Program-made: the position numbers and the translations under genes | Part shown: one piece after another, positions 10,708 through 20,966 of the stretch | Position numbering within the stretch: position 1 is the first letter of the stretch | Layout of the letters: every line of letters starts with the position of its first letter | The notes under the pieces: generated by a model | What the model saw: only the letters and a program-made list of their open reading frames with translations | Told to the model about the DNA's origin: nothing | The model's database searches: none | DNA from: Chlamydomonas sphaeroides | Lineage: Eukaryota > Chlorophyta > Chlorophyceae > Chlamydomonadales > Chlamydomonadaceae | DNA: 53,173 bases | Assembly: GCA_001662425.1 (NCBI GenBank) | Contig: BDDC01000349.1 | Span: forward strand, 1 to 53,173 | Reading direction: 5' to 3'

Positions 10708-12649
10708 ATGTTCGCATTCCGGCGCAAGCCACACTGCCACGGCAGCATGGCGACCATCAGTGGGCTGCTGATATTGTTTCTCGCGACGGCTTCATCTGCG
10801 CTTGCCAGGCAGGGAGCCCGACCGCCCCTCGGCTGCGTTCGCGCCATTTGCCCTCGACAACGCCAAACGCAGAAGTCCAGGCCCTCAGCACGCCACTCGC
10901 ACGCAGACCAAGCAACCGCACCCAAACATCGCTGCCCAACCACTCACCACTGCCCCACAGAGTGACGGCTGGGTATGCGGTTGACTTCCACCCCGTGCCC
11001 TACCCTGCCCCCTGCCCCCGCTAACCTCCGCGCAGGTCCGACGAGTCCCGCTTCCCGCCAAACAGCACCACCGGCTGCACCGCCGACCCAGTCAACAACA
11101 GCGTCACTGTCGCCGCCGTCGCGAGCACAGCGACCAAGCTGTGCTTCAGCTCGGGCCGCAGCGTCTACGCCTGTAACGCCTGCTGCTCCAGCATCAGGGG
11201 TCCGCTGGTGGCTGAGCTGAGCGTGCTCCTGGGTAGGCGCGCCGGCTCCCTGTCGCTTTAAACACCCGCAGTGATGCCTCAGTGTGCTGAGCGCTGGATC
11301 GGCAGTACGGTAGCAGTAGCGATACCGTGGTTCCGTGAGCTACTTACTACCGGTGTCTTTACCCACACCCACGCGCCGGCGCCGGCTGGTGCTGCCGCAG
11401 GTCCGTCCTGCGCCCGCTCCAACGTCAAGGCCGTCACCGACGGTAACGTGGCGCACAGAAACTACACGCTCAAGGCATGGGCGACGAAGCGGGGGTCTCA
11501 TCCCGCAACCGGCACACACACACACGGGCCCCAGCGGGGGGCCTGGCACGGCCGGGGCCGCGCCCGTCACTGCCATGCTCGCCGCCCAGCCTCCGCCTGC
11601 TATAGATGTGCCCAACTATGCCCCACATCCAGGGCGGCGTGCTGCTGGTCCGTGGCCTCCCCGCCGGGCCCACCACCCGCACCGTGTGCGTCGAGCTGGG
11701 CGGCAACGGCACCTGTGCCACAGCCGGCGGCGCCTGCCGCCCGCGCCCGGGCTCGGGCTCGGGCGACGGCGGCGGCGGCGCCCCCTCGTGCGCGGTGCAG
11801 GTTGCAGACTTGGACCGCAAGTGCTGCCCGCTGAGCCGGCTGCCGCTCCTGCAGCCGCAGGCCAACAGGTGGCTTGTGATCCGGGCTCGTTGCGACAAAG
11901 CTGTACATGCATGGCAGTGCAAGATTCCTCTCGGCACTGGATGGGCCCTGGCTGGCTGCCCCGCGCGCGGGATGGGCGCGAGCCGCCGATGACGCCATTA
12001 ACCGTGCCGCGGCCCCTCCCTGGCCCCTGCTGCCGCAGCTTTGCGTTCCGGCTCAACGCCAAGCTCAACGCCACCGTCATCACCTGCAGGTGGTCCTCTC
12101 CGCTGTAGCATTGCAGCCAGGGTTGTACCGCTCGCTGTGCGCCGCGGCGCGCGGCCGCTGCGGCGGTGCCGCATCCGCCGGCCGTGCCGTGCCGCTGCCT
12201 CCCATCGCTGTTAGTACGTGCCACGCGCCCAGCAGCCCCGGCGCCACCATTGCGCGTGTCTCTCAGCTGCCGCGGTACTGCCGGTGCCCCGCCGCTGCCC
12301 CTTTAACTGGTGCCCCTCGCTCGCCCGCCCCCGCTGCTGCAGGCAGCTCCGGCGCGACAACGCCACCGGCCTCAGCGCGCTGGCGACGCGGCTGCAGCGC
12401 GCGTACGGCATGGCCCTCGAGTGGCGCTACAACGACATCCGCATCCTGCCCGCCGCCTGCAGCCGCAAGACCAACCGCCTGGCGGTTGGCTACCAGCTGG
12501 ACAGCGCATCGCTGAACGCGCGGCTGCCGTTCGCGGTGCTCCAAACCCTGGTGCTGAGCAAGAGTGAGCAGCTGCTGGCTCGGACCAGTCCCACGACCTT
12601 GGCCTCCATGTCGGTGCGGAGCGTAGAGCAGCTGCCGGTGGCCCCGTAG
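10708..12649 (+). CDS. Secreted pherophorin-like (DUF3707) protein
   Basis: Exons: 10708-10961 (or ATG at 10747), 11036-11232, 11401-11474, 11633-11868, 12039-12089, 12343-12649; 359 or 372 residues. A signal peptide (MATISGLLILFLATASSALA) opens the protein. The body shows pherophorin-family features: an RFPPN start, paired cysteines (VYACNACCSS), and a second cysteine cluster (CVELGGNGTC ... CAVQVADLDRKCCP). Several NxT/S sites (NST, NNS, NAT) fit glycosylation. Pherophorins form the Hyp-rich extracellular matrix/cell wall of volvocines. This one has only a short Gly/Ser/Pro linker instead of the usual long poly-Pro rod. The exon 3 donor is GC (AAG|GCATGG), chosen because it alone keeps the phase. 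The residues just after the signal peptide look unlike the family, so the exon 1 boundary (A|GTGACG) is the weakest part. Confidence 0.72.
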
Positions 12650-13093
12650 CTTTGCCGTACCGGCAGTACGGCAGTGCCGGATGGCAGGTATGCACATAGG
12701 CTGGGTATGATATATAGACGCTGCGTGTGTCCATATGCTAGTTAACACGCAGGCAGCAGGGCCGTAGAGGTCAGGGAGGTTGCGCGGTTATGGTGTGTGT
12801 GTGGGGGGGTGTCCATTATTGTTATCTAGTGTTTATGTGTGTCAGGGCGGGGCGGGGCAGGCGCGAGGTGGCAAGCCGCACGCGGGGGTGTCGCTAGCTG
12901 GCCGGCTTTGCGCTACTGACCAATCACAGTCTTCCTATGTGGTGGACCCAGCATGAGGCATTTGCTCAGTGATGACACTCCGTGCCGCCAGCGTTCACTC
13001 GGCCGAGCGGTGTAGATCAGGAGGCTCCTCCTGGCGTTGAAATCATTGAAGGGTACGTACCCGAGACAAGCAACCGCCAGTATTGGCAGGGAC

Positions 13094-13098
13094 TGTAA
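13094..13098 (+). promoter_or_regulatory. Poly(A) signal TGTAA, pherophorin-like gene
   Basis: First plus-strand TGTAA after the stop, about 445 nt downstream. Confidence 0.45.
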
Positions 13099-14653
13099 GA
13101 CTAGACCGGTATGCGTCTTGCTTGATGCGGTTGACGTGTGGGCTTGCGCTGCCGCCGCCGGCTCGCTGTCTCATATTCCAGCAGAAGCTAGCTAGGTACC
13201 GGTGGCGCATACATGTGTAGCTGTCTATATGTGGTTGCCGTACTGCGAGGTAGGTGCGTGGTGCGTGAGGTGGTGTGTATCAAGTGGCAAGTAGAACAGA
13301 ATGTATTTATATTTGTTGCGGGGAATTCCCACGCACGGCGGCTTCGCGAGCAGGGCCAAAAGCACTGCTGCTGGTAGGCGCTGGTGTTGACCGTGCGTGT
13401 GTTGACGAACAACAGCTAGCTAGCTGTGTGGGGGCATTCATATGACGTGATGCGTGTAAAGGGCGGTTGCGTTGGTGCAAATGGTTGCCGCGTAGACCCC
13501 GGAGGTGTCTCTCATCACAGCCAGGGAGGCCACGGACAGGTGAGGACAGTCGATGTTGTAGGCCCATGTCAGGGCGGGAGCGATCGGGCCAGTGTATGTC
13601 GATCGTACACGTACGGCCGAGTCAAGCCCATCCAGCAGTGCCGGTGGATTCCTAGCGGGCCTGATATGGGTGCATGCAGGCCAAGCAACAGGAAATATGT
13701 GAGAAGGGAGGGAAAGCCTGAGGAGATCGCCAAGGAATGCCGGGGTCTGGATGAGCTTTATGCACGCGTTCCAAGCAAGGTCTCCAGACCAGTACGTACA
13801 CCACTGTCGGAAGTCCGTATTCGTAGCAGTGCTGGGTACCGAACACACACGCAGCGCAGCCCTCCCAGATATGACACGTATGACAACGCGCACGGCGTAA
13901 AACTCCATGCAGCAGCGGGCCGCGGGTCTCTGCGGGCCTTGGCCACGGGCCCCGCGGCCCCGCCGACCTTGGCCTTGGTCGCTGAAACACCGCCCACATG
14001 CGCTGAAAGCCGAAGCGACACACACCAGCACGCACAGCACGTGACATCACACACACAAAAGATATGCATACGCCGCCGCCAGCCTACGTCACGCAGGCCA
14101 GGTCGTGTCCCCCGCCGGCTGACCGCCCCAGCCAGCAGCCGCCGCGGCGCATTACGAAGACAACAGCGACTTATGATATGCGCGCCATAGGTCACACATC
14201 ACCTTCAGCCGGCAGGACCGGTCCAGTATTCAGCCCGCGTCCATACGCCAGCGGCCCCAGCTTTCGGCAGCCGGGCTTACTTCTTCGCATACATGACTCA
14301 CGGCGCTCCGGCCTTTCGCCAGAAGGCCGCCATCGCGCTACCTGCTGCTGACTCACCGAACACAGACGCTCACGTATATAATTATCATTCATTGCCGTTT
14401 CCAACTGAGCTTCACAGCGCCCGGATGAGTCACGCTGCCCAAGTATCAACTGTCGTCGTACTTGGCCGAGAAGAACAAGACACGCTGGTCCATCCCGGCG
14501 TCAATCCAAGCTATCAGGTAGACATCGCGCATGGAGCTAATTCCATGTTGCTAGAGAATGCAACGGAACGAAGCCATAGCTTACGTCCCACAGCCACCGC
14601 AACACCCGCGCAGCACCGACCAGCAGGGGACCACCTACCCACCGCCGGCACGG

Positions 14654-14678
14654 GCATGCAAGCGAAGCGCTTGCATGC
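14654..14678. repeat. Perfect 11-bp inverted repeat, 3-nt loop
   Basis: GCATGCAAGCG (14654-14664) is followed after AAG by its exact reverse complement (14668-14678). It lies in intergenic DNA; the function is unknown. Confidence 0.7.
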
Positions 14679-15189
14679 ACGTGCTTCAACTTCGTTTCAG
14701 CGGCGCCCGCATTTGAGAGCTCATCACTTTTATTGGCTCATATGCAACCAGGACACGCCGTCAGGGCATCGGCATTGGCACGGCGCGGCGCAACGTAGGA
14801 CACAGCCGCAACGAACACGCGCGCGCCAGGTAGTGAGGCCCGTCAGCAACGTCCATCGCCTTTTAATTGGACCTCGCCGCAACAGGAAACACCTCCCCAA
14901 CATCGCATCTCGACAGCGACACACGTGGCGTTCTTATTGTTAGATAATTCTTGAGCATGACAGTTGCAAGCAAGCAACCGCTAAGGAACAACCCGCGTCC
15001 CGGCCGGGCCCAGCGGCAGATGCGTAAGTGGCAGCGCGCCCCGCACCATACATCACGCCGCCGCGGCGGTTCGCTCGGGGACCGCCGCAGAGCAAGCGGA
15101 ACCACTGGCCAGCCATTACGCAGGCACGATACGTCCGGCTCCCGCTCGCCACCAGCTGCGTGTGCCGTGACACAGACGGAGCGGGGCTG

Positions 15190-15501
15190 AGAATACATAC
15201 AACCTCCACAGGAAGTTGTCAGGAGTCAGGGCGGCGCGGGCTGCTGACGTCTGAGGGCGACCATATATACCTGGCGGTCCAGGGCAGCAGGGCCCTGTAC
15301 GTGGCTATATGGCGGCTGGGCAGTGGGTGCGTGCCGCTAGTGCCGCGCCTCGCTGCTGACTACCTCGTCTACCCAGCCAACCACGGCAGCAGCGACGTAC
15401 GGCTGGCCGGTGCGCGCGGCCTGCTCCGTATGGAGGCCGCGCGCCAGCAGGAGGCCTGGGAGGCCGAGCCAGGCAGGAGGTCGAGCTGGGCGCATTGCTA
15501 G
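15190..15501 (+). CDS. Possible terminal exon of an unrecognised plus-strand gene
   Basis: The frame ending at TAG 15499-15501 reads as plausible protein (DHIYLAVQGSRALYVAIWRL, LAADYLVYPANHG) with C/G-ending codons like the real genes here. I found no upstream exons that join in phase and no family match. It could equally be a chance ORF. The start given is only where the frame begins to look coding. Confidence 0.2.
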   Translation, partial: RIHTTSTGSCQESGRRGLLTSEGDHIYLAVQGSRALYVAIWRLGSGCVPLVPRLAADYLVYPANHGSSDVRLAGARGLLRMEAARQQEAWEAEPGRRSSWAHC

Positions 15502-15618
15502 TTGGCGCTGACGCATCGCCCCCCCCCTGCATGCCGCTCGCTCGCTCGCTCGCTCCGTGGCGGTGCACGCAGCAGTGCGCAGCAGGGCCGTTCGTCCAGC
15601 CCATCTCAGCAAGGCAGC

Positions 15619-17280
15619 TTAGCTGGCCTCCGACGGCCAACCCCATGCGTCCGGCGCCGCCGGGCGCCAGGCCATGTGTCCACTGTCGTCGTCCCAGTCG
15701 GGCCCCAGCAGATCAGCCGCGACGTCGGCGTACGCGGCGTAGCCCCAGCCGCTGGGCGCATCATTATTGCCTGCGTGGGTGTCGGCAGGTGGGGCGCGGG
15801 GTGCTGACTTGGCGCGCAACGAGCAGATGGACCGATATGCATCTTTGCCACATGCATCACGTATGTACGCAGCTGTGGATAGGCGTGGCTCGTGGCTATG
15901 CGTGCGAGCAATCAAGGGAGACGGTTGCAGGCCGATGCACGTGTTGAGGTACGCCTGCTGGCTGCTGCGGGACACGTGCTGACATGAGCGAGCGAGCGCC
16001 ATGCATGCTTAAGCAGGCAAGTTAGTGTCGGCGCGCTTGTCGCGGCACTGCCTCCCACACAGGCCGCACTCCTTAACAGCTAGCTCCCGGTAGGTCGGGG
16101 TCTGGGGGCGAGGTGCCGGCAGCCTGGGTTCCGCCGGTTGTTGGTGCGTCCAAGGAGCGGCGGAGCGTCGTCACGATATCTCCCAGAGGCAGCCATGTGC
16201 GGGGCGACGCACCCGCCGCTGTCGCTGCGCCGTCGCCAAACGATGAGTGCGACCTCCTTGTCCACGGACCTCGCTGGACACTCTACGCGGCGGCCCCCGC
16301 GCGGCGGCGGTGGCGGCCATGCGTGCTGACATATTCTATCTATCACGCACGCGCCGATCTATCTACCTCTTGGCCGCAGACGCACTTATGTTCGTCGGTA
16401 CGTACATACGGTCGCACGCACCTGCTGCTGCTGCCCTCAGGACAGAGGGCTCTAGCCGGTAGGGCGGCGCGCTGAGCTGCGGGGCTGCCGGCTGTGGCGC
16501 CGAGGAGTCTGTTGGCCACGGCCAGCCCCAGCGGCTGCAGCTCTGCGCGGGCTGCTGGCAGACATCAAAGGGTCCGCCCGGGGAGCTCATCTGTGCTCCC
16601 GGTCGTCCCCCACACCGCCACTGCGATCGGGCGGCGCACATGCTGCTGCGCCGGGCTGCTGATGCCGCCCAGCCTCCGCCGTGCTCGTAGGCCGCAGCAG
16701 GGACGACCGTGTCGGCGGCCTCTGCCGGAGCTCCAGCAGCAGGATCGGGCGTGAGCTGCGCCGCTGCTGTTGCTACGCCGGCGGCGGCGGCGCCGTACAA
16801 GACCGTGGCGGCGCAGCCGTTCGCATCCTCGCTGCTGCTAGCGATGCACATGTCAGCACGGCCGCTGCTGCCCTGGCTCGCGGCGCGCTTGCTTGCACGG
16901 CTGACGGTGCGACTGCGCGTCCTAGGGTTGCAATGGCTGCCGCGGCCGCCGCCGGGGCGGCTTGGCGCGCTGCCACCGCTGTCGTCGTCATTCGCCGCGG
17001 CTGCTGGCGCGGTGTCGACGGCGGCAGTGAGGGCCTCGGTCCCCACGGGCACCGTAATGAGCTCCTCCAGCGGCTGCTGCTGCTTCCAGGGGCTGCTGCC
17101 CAGGATGCGGGCGGCCAGCTCTGCCACCTGAGCCGGGGACAAGTCGACCATGAGGCCACGCCCGCTCGCGCCAGCCGCCAGCTGCTCGGCGTGCTGCTGC
17201 TGTGTCGCGGCAAAGGCCTGAATGTATATGGGCGGCGGGGCGGCAGGCAGAGGACGGGAGAGCAGCTCGGGCTCGGCCAT
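15619..17280 (-). CDS. Unknown two-exon protein, 336 residues
   Basis: Exon 1 is 17280-16422 and exon 2 is 15770-15619. The donor AG|GTGCGT and acceptor ACGCAG join in phase 1, giving LRAAAAGNNDAPSGWGYAAY. The N-terminus begins MAEPELLSRPLPAAPPP and contains VDLSPAQVAELAARILG, which could be a short amphipathic helix. The middle is Ala/Ser/Gly-rich with a basic run (RTRSRTVSRASKRAA). The C-terminus is acidic/aromatic (ADLLGPDWDDDSG, DAWGWPSEAS). There is no signal peptide or membrane segment, and I recognise no family. The tight phase match and good codon use argue for a real gene. Its 5' flank contains the inverted-repeat element at 17472-17899. Confidence 0.6.
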
Positions 17281-17471
17281 GTGGACACGTCATAAGCTGC
17301 GCATATGCATGGCGAGTGCGTATGCGGTGATTGATAGAAATCTAGGAGCGTGCTGAGCTGCCGCGCTTCAGTGTGCGCGCAAGCAAAGGCAGGTGATTGA
17401 GCAAGTACGCGGGCAGCCAAGCCAGCCAGCATGCGCGCCTTTCCGTCAACCGCTCCTTTTCGCACTACATA

Positions 17472-17899
17472 CCGTACGTTCCGTAATGTTATGCGCACCT
17501 AAAGTTTTGCGCACCCCCGGACATAGTTTCCGCGCAGACCATAAAGGTTTGCGCAGGGCCGTTGGTATTTTCTAGGGAATTTCTAAATATTAGCGCAGCC
17601 CTGAAAGGTAATGCACTTTTCGCAGCCTCTTTCGGCCGCCGCCACCGCGCCACGACCCAGCCGCACCGCAACCCCATGGCAACCCGCCGCCAAACACCGT
17701 CTCAGCACGCAAACGCAACCAGCACAACACCATAGGCANNNNNNNNNNCCCGGACCCGCCCCCGCCCCCGGTTACGCGCCCTCAGAGACATTTTCCAGCA
17801 GTTTCCCAAACATTTGCGCACCCCCGCCACCTTAGTTTTCGTCTTTGCGCAGGCCTAGGTAATTAATCATTTGTGCGCGAAACATTAGGGAATGTACGG
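17472..17899. mobile_element. Non-autonomous inverted-repeat DNA element (MITE-like), contains the assembly gap
   Basis: The 27-bp ends 17472-17498 and 17873-17899 are inverted repeats matching at 22 of 27 positions. Shared parts are CCGTAC, TTCC, TAATGTT and GCGCAC reading inward. Inside each end, GCGCA motifs recur in both orientations (TTTGCGCA near 17505, 17548, 17814 and 17843, plus CGCGCAG and AGCGCAG), in unusually AT-rich sequence for this window. This looks like subterminal transposase-binding repeats. No transposase ORF fits in 428 bp. I could not find a convincing target-site duplication. The 10-N gap near the centre may hide more sequence. Confidence 0.6.
17739..17748. other. Assembly gap (10 N)
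   Basis: Ten ambiguous bases; the true length of missing sequence may differ. The gap falls inside the inverted-repeat element, consistent with a repeat-caused break. Confidence 0.99.
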
Positions 17900-20677
17900 C
17901 ATTCGCACGCACCCGTCGCCTTGTGGTGTAGTCGTCAGAATAGTCTGCAGACGTGGGATGCGCCCCCAGGTGGCGGGAATAGCAGGTCAGGAAGCAGGTG
18001 CGCCGCGGCGAGGCCTTGGAGGGGTCGCGGCGGCGCTTGCTGCGCGGCGGGCAGTGTTTAACAGGGGGCGGGGGTGCACATACATGAGGCATCAGCATCA
18101 GTCCGTAGGCTGCTGCAGCGTACGTACCTGGCCCATAGGCTCTTGAGCTCGGGTGCCGAGCGAGGCACGAGCTGCTGCGGCATGTGCCGTGGTAGGATCT
18201 TGCTGATGGACTCCCACCTGATCGGGCAGAACATGGTTGGCCGGTTGCGAAATCAACCGAGTGGCAAGTGGGCGGGCGGCGGATTACGTGGGCTGCTGCG
18301 CGTTGGTTGGCTGGCCGCGGGGCGGGCGGGGCGCCGGTGGCGAGCCTAGCTAGCGACGGGCGGGGGGCGAGCCCAGCGACTTTCACGCTGGTTTATTGAT
18401 TGAAAGTCTAGCTAGCGAGCCAGGCAGAGCCGAGTGCGTGCGCAGCTGGGTGCGTGCGCAAACGGCGACAGCAGCCGCCGCGGGCGCACGTGAGGCGGCA
18501 TTTGCATCATCACAATCAGACAAATGAAATGCCAATTTACAGCAGCAAGTCCGGGTCGGTAAGTTTGAGAGTTGCAGGCAGGCAGGCAGGCAGGGATGTG
18601 GTCGTCGGCAAGCAATCGTCGCCATCCAGGCCAGTGTATGGCTGCCTCACCTGCTGCCCATGGAGACGTGTAGAGCGCACACTTGCACAAGCTCCGCGTC
18701 GATGAAGGCCGGGTTGCGCCTGCAGCAAGCAGCAGGGCGGACGAAAACGCAGCAGGCTTCGTTTCGCACGGTTTCGCTTTAACTTCGCTCTGCTGGCCCG
18801 CTCTGGCGAGCGCCCGGCAGGCCTCGACCGCATCAATAGCACACCTGCGCTCCTTGTCATGTTCGGCGTCGCACATGCTTCCCCGCCGCCGCGCAACGGC
18901 GTGCATCCGTGCAACTAGCAGAGACAACTACAGCAATATATCGTGGACACTTGGACGACTAAGTTACTCTGATAATTGACAGTGCGCTGCGTATCGCGGT
19001 TTGCCGCTGCTGTAGTGATGGCCGAGCGTTGAAACTCCGGCGGTCACCCATGCATGGGTCACCTAAGGGTGTATGTCGGAGCCATGCATCGGCACGGAAC
19101 TGCAAGCACGCGCAACGGCTGCATCGGTTGCACTTGTACGCATGCTGTGTGATTGTAGCGGCTTGCCTTCTCCCTGCTTCCCGTTAACAAGAACGACATG
19201 CTCTGTAACCTGTTTCCTGTAACCGTACACGTCAGTGTTTATGGGAGCAGGTGCGACAGGTAGGGTGATTGCAGAGGTCAAAATAAAATGCAGCAGCGCG
19301 GAAGCTGGAGTCGGCGCGCATGCCGCAACGGACAATAAAGCCGCGACGACCGAAACGCATAGTAGTGCACGAAACCGAAGTGCAAGAAACCCGAGCGGAT
19401 GAAACGGATCAGTTCTCGCTGGGAAAGCCGCAGATACACACGCGCGGTATGCATCAGGGGAGATCTTCCCTGGTATGCATCCCTCATTCTTCCACTGCTG
19501 TTCTTGCTTGATTGCTCACGCCGCCCCCGCGCCAGTCAATCACAATCCCCGCCACTCCCACTTGGCAGCGTGCTTGGTAGCGCGCATCCATTGACATTGT
19601 AGGCTGCCGCCATCTCATTCCCCTGGCGCTTACAGCCTACCGCCCACGTCTTGCGGCAGGTGCGTGTTTTGATAGCCAACCTGCGCGTGGGTCGGGTTCA
19701 CATAGCATCGGAGACCGAGGCTGGCGGGCGCCCGCGCCCTGGCTCCGCGCCGCTGCTCTGCTGGGTGAACTACGGTTGACTGGTTGCTGGCAACGCGACT
19801 CCATCGCGGGTGGGGCCAGTGCTCGAGGCTGCCCTGGCGCCCGAGTTCCACTGGCTCGGCCCACGCTCTGGTTGGAGCCGTGCAACGTACTGTTTGGCGC
19901 GCCCTCGTTCTATCCTCTCTAAAAAGATAGCCAACCTGCCGCTAACACCAACTCTCTACGCACAAAATAAACGAGTGACGCGCCCCTAGGCTGCCGGAAA
20001 GTGGTGTACGTCAACCGGCACCTTGGTACCATGCCGTAGTTTGCAAGAGCCCATCACCCCCGCCTCCCAACCCCGCTGCCCCCCTCGTGCCGCTGCGCCC
20101 CTTGCCGCCGCTCCCGCCAAGCAAACACCACCGCACCCGCGTCGGCTCCGGCCCTACCTGGTGTCCAGCCCGCCGCTTGCCTCGCTCATCGTATGTAGCA
20201 CAAAACAAGCAACTAACATGCACACGCACACGCATACATATACGCAGCTCTGCCATGATCCCACTAGCCACCGTAGCCGTCAGGTACGCCATCGCCCCTG
20301 CCGGTTCGTCGTTAGATGCACAGCGCAGCACAGCGCGTGCGTGTCCGATGGCATGACGTACGGAGGAGTCGGCCGGGTTGAGCGAGCCGCGCCAGGTCCG
20401 TACATTCGTGCTTGCAGCGTCCGAAGCGGCCAGGGCGATGGCCTGGTACGAGCGGAGACGACGTGAGTGATACATGCGAAGGCAGGGTGTGTATCAACCT
20501 TGGAGCACCCAATCCCCACCAAACCCGCTTGCTTGGAAGGTCGCAGGCTTTCGGCTTCTGCGCTGTAGCAGTGAGCCCTCGTTCTCATCACCTCCATATC
20601 GAGAGAGTAATCCGACGGATCCGACGCGGTCGGCGACGTAGAGATAGGCGGTGGAACTTGGCTAGCTAAGAGTCTAA

Positions 20678-20696
20678 ACACACGCGGAGCGTGTGT
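20678..20696. repeat. Perfect 8-bp hairpin
   Basis: ACACACGC (20678-20685), loop GGA, GCGTGTGT (20689-20696). It is the first of several palindromes in about 290 bp. Confidence 0.7.
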
Positions 20697-20706
20697 CAAG
20701 TAGAAC

Positions 20707-20773
20707 GGCGACCAGGAGGTCTTGAACCTCCCTCCGTAGCTTGGTTACTACAGAGTGGCCTTCACATGTCGCC
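20707..20773 (-). ncRNA. tRNA-like cloverleaf with perfect B-box (degenerate tRNA or SINE head)
   Basis: Read on the minus strand, the ends GGCGAC / GTCGCC pair and enclose three hairpins. The last is GGAGG-TTCAAGA-CCTCC, a 5-bp stem with a 7-nt T-loop, and includes GGTTCAAGACC, a match to the Pol III B-box. The middle hairpin (CTCTGTAG/CTACGGAG) has an 8-nt loop and a stem longer than an anticodon arm. The D-arm is only 3 bp, and I see no good A-box. It is therefore not a normal functional tRNA; a tRNA-derived SINE head, pseudogene or organelle-derived copy are the options. Confidence 0.3.
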
Positions 20774-20845
20774 CGGGCAGCTTATATGCCTGCCTGCCGT
20801 ACACATATCACGTGGGATGGCACGTACCGTGCCCCCGTGGCGTTT

Positions 20846-20966
20846 CCCCTCCGGTCCCCCTGCTCCGCCTTCGGCGGGCGATGGGGACCGGATGGAGGGG
20901 ACTCTTCTCTTTCTCTCGCGCGAGGGCCGTCTCCTACAGCTTCATCTTTTTCTGGGGCGTAGCCCC
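20846..20966. repeat. Palindrome cluster
   Basis: TCCGGTCCCC (20850-20859) pairs with GGGGACCGGA (20883-20892), flanked by CCCCTCC/GGAGGGG. It encloses CCGCC-TTC-GGCGG (20865-20877). GGGGC-GTA-GCCCC follows at 20954-20966. Such GC-rich hairpins with TTC or GTA loops are typical of volvocine organelle intergenic DNA. Confidence 0.6.

Larger units (their letters stand above)
12650..15618. other. Gene-poor stretch, 3 kb
   Basis: After the pherophorin-like 3' UTR the sequence has simple repeats (TAGCTAGC, TACGTAC and GCTC runs near 15535) and many short ORFs with ordinary stop spacing. The only structures I can point to are a perfect hairpin at 14654-14678 and a possible terminal coding exon ending at 15501. 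No transposase or reverse-transcriptase motif was recognised. Confidence 0.4.

Noticed and set aside
11616..12224. 202-aa ORF on the minus strand
   Set aside because: Shadow of pherophorin-like exons 4-5 and their introns.
13438..14040. 200-aa ORF on the minus strand, beginning like a signal peptide
   Set aside because: The sequence after the hydrophobic start has no domain, odd codon use and no in-phase partner exon.
18412..18927. 171-aa ORF on the minus strand with scattered Cys
   Set aside because: I considered a twin-CxnC (CHCH) protein, but the spacing does not fit and repeats cross the frame.
20707..20773. Functional tRNA gene
   Set aside because: Anticodon loop of 8, over-long stem, 3-bp D-arm and no A-box; kept only as a tRNA-like fold.
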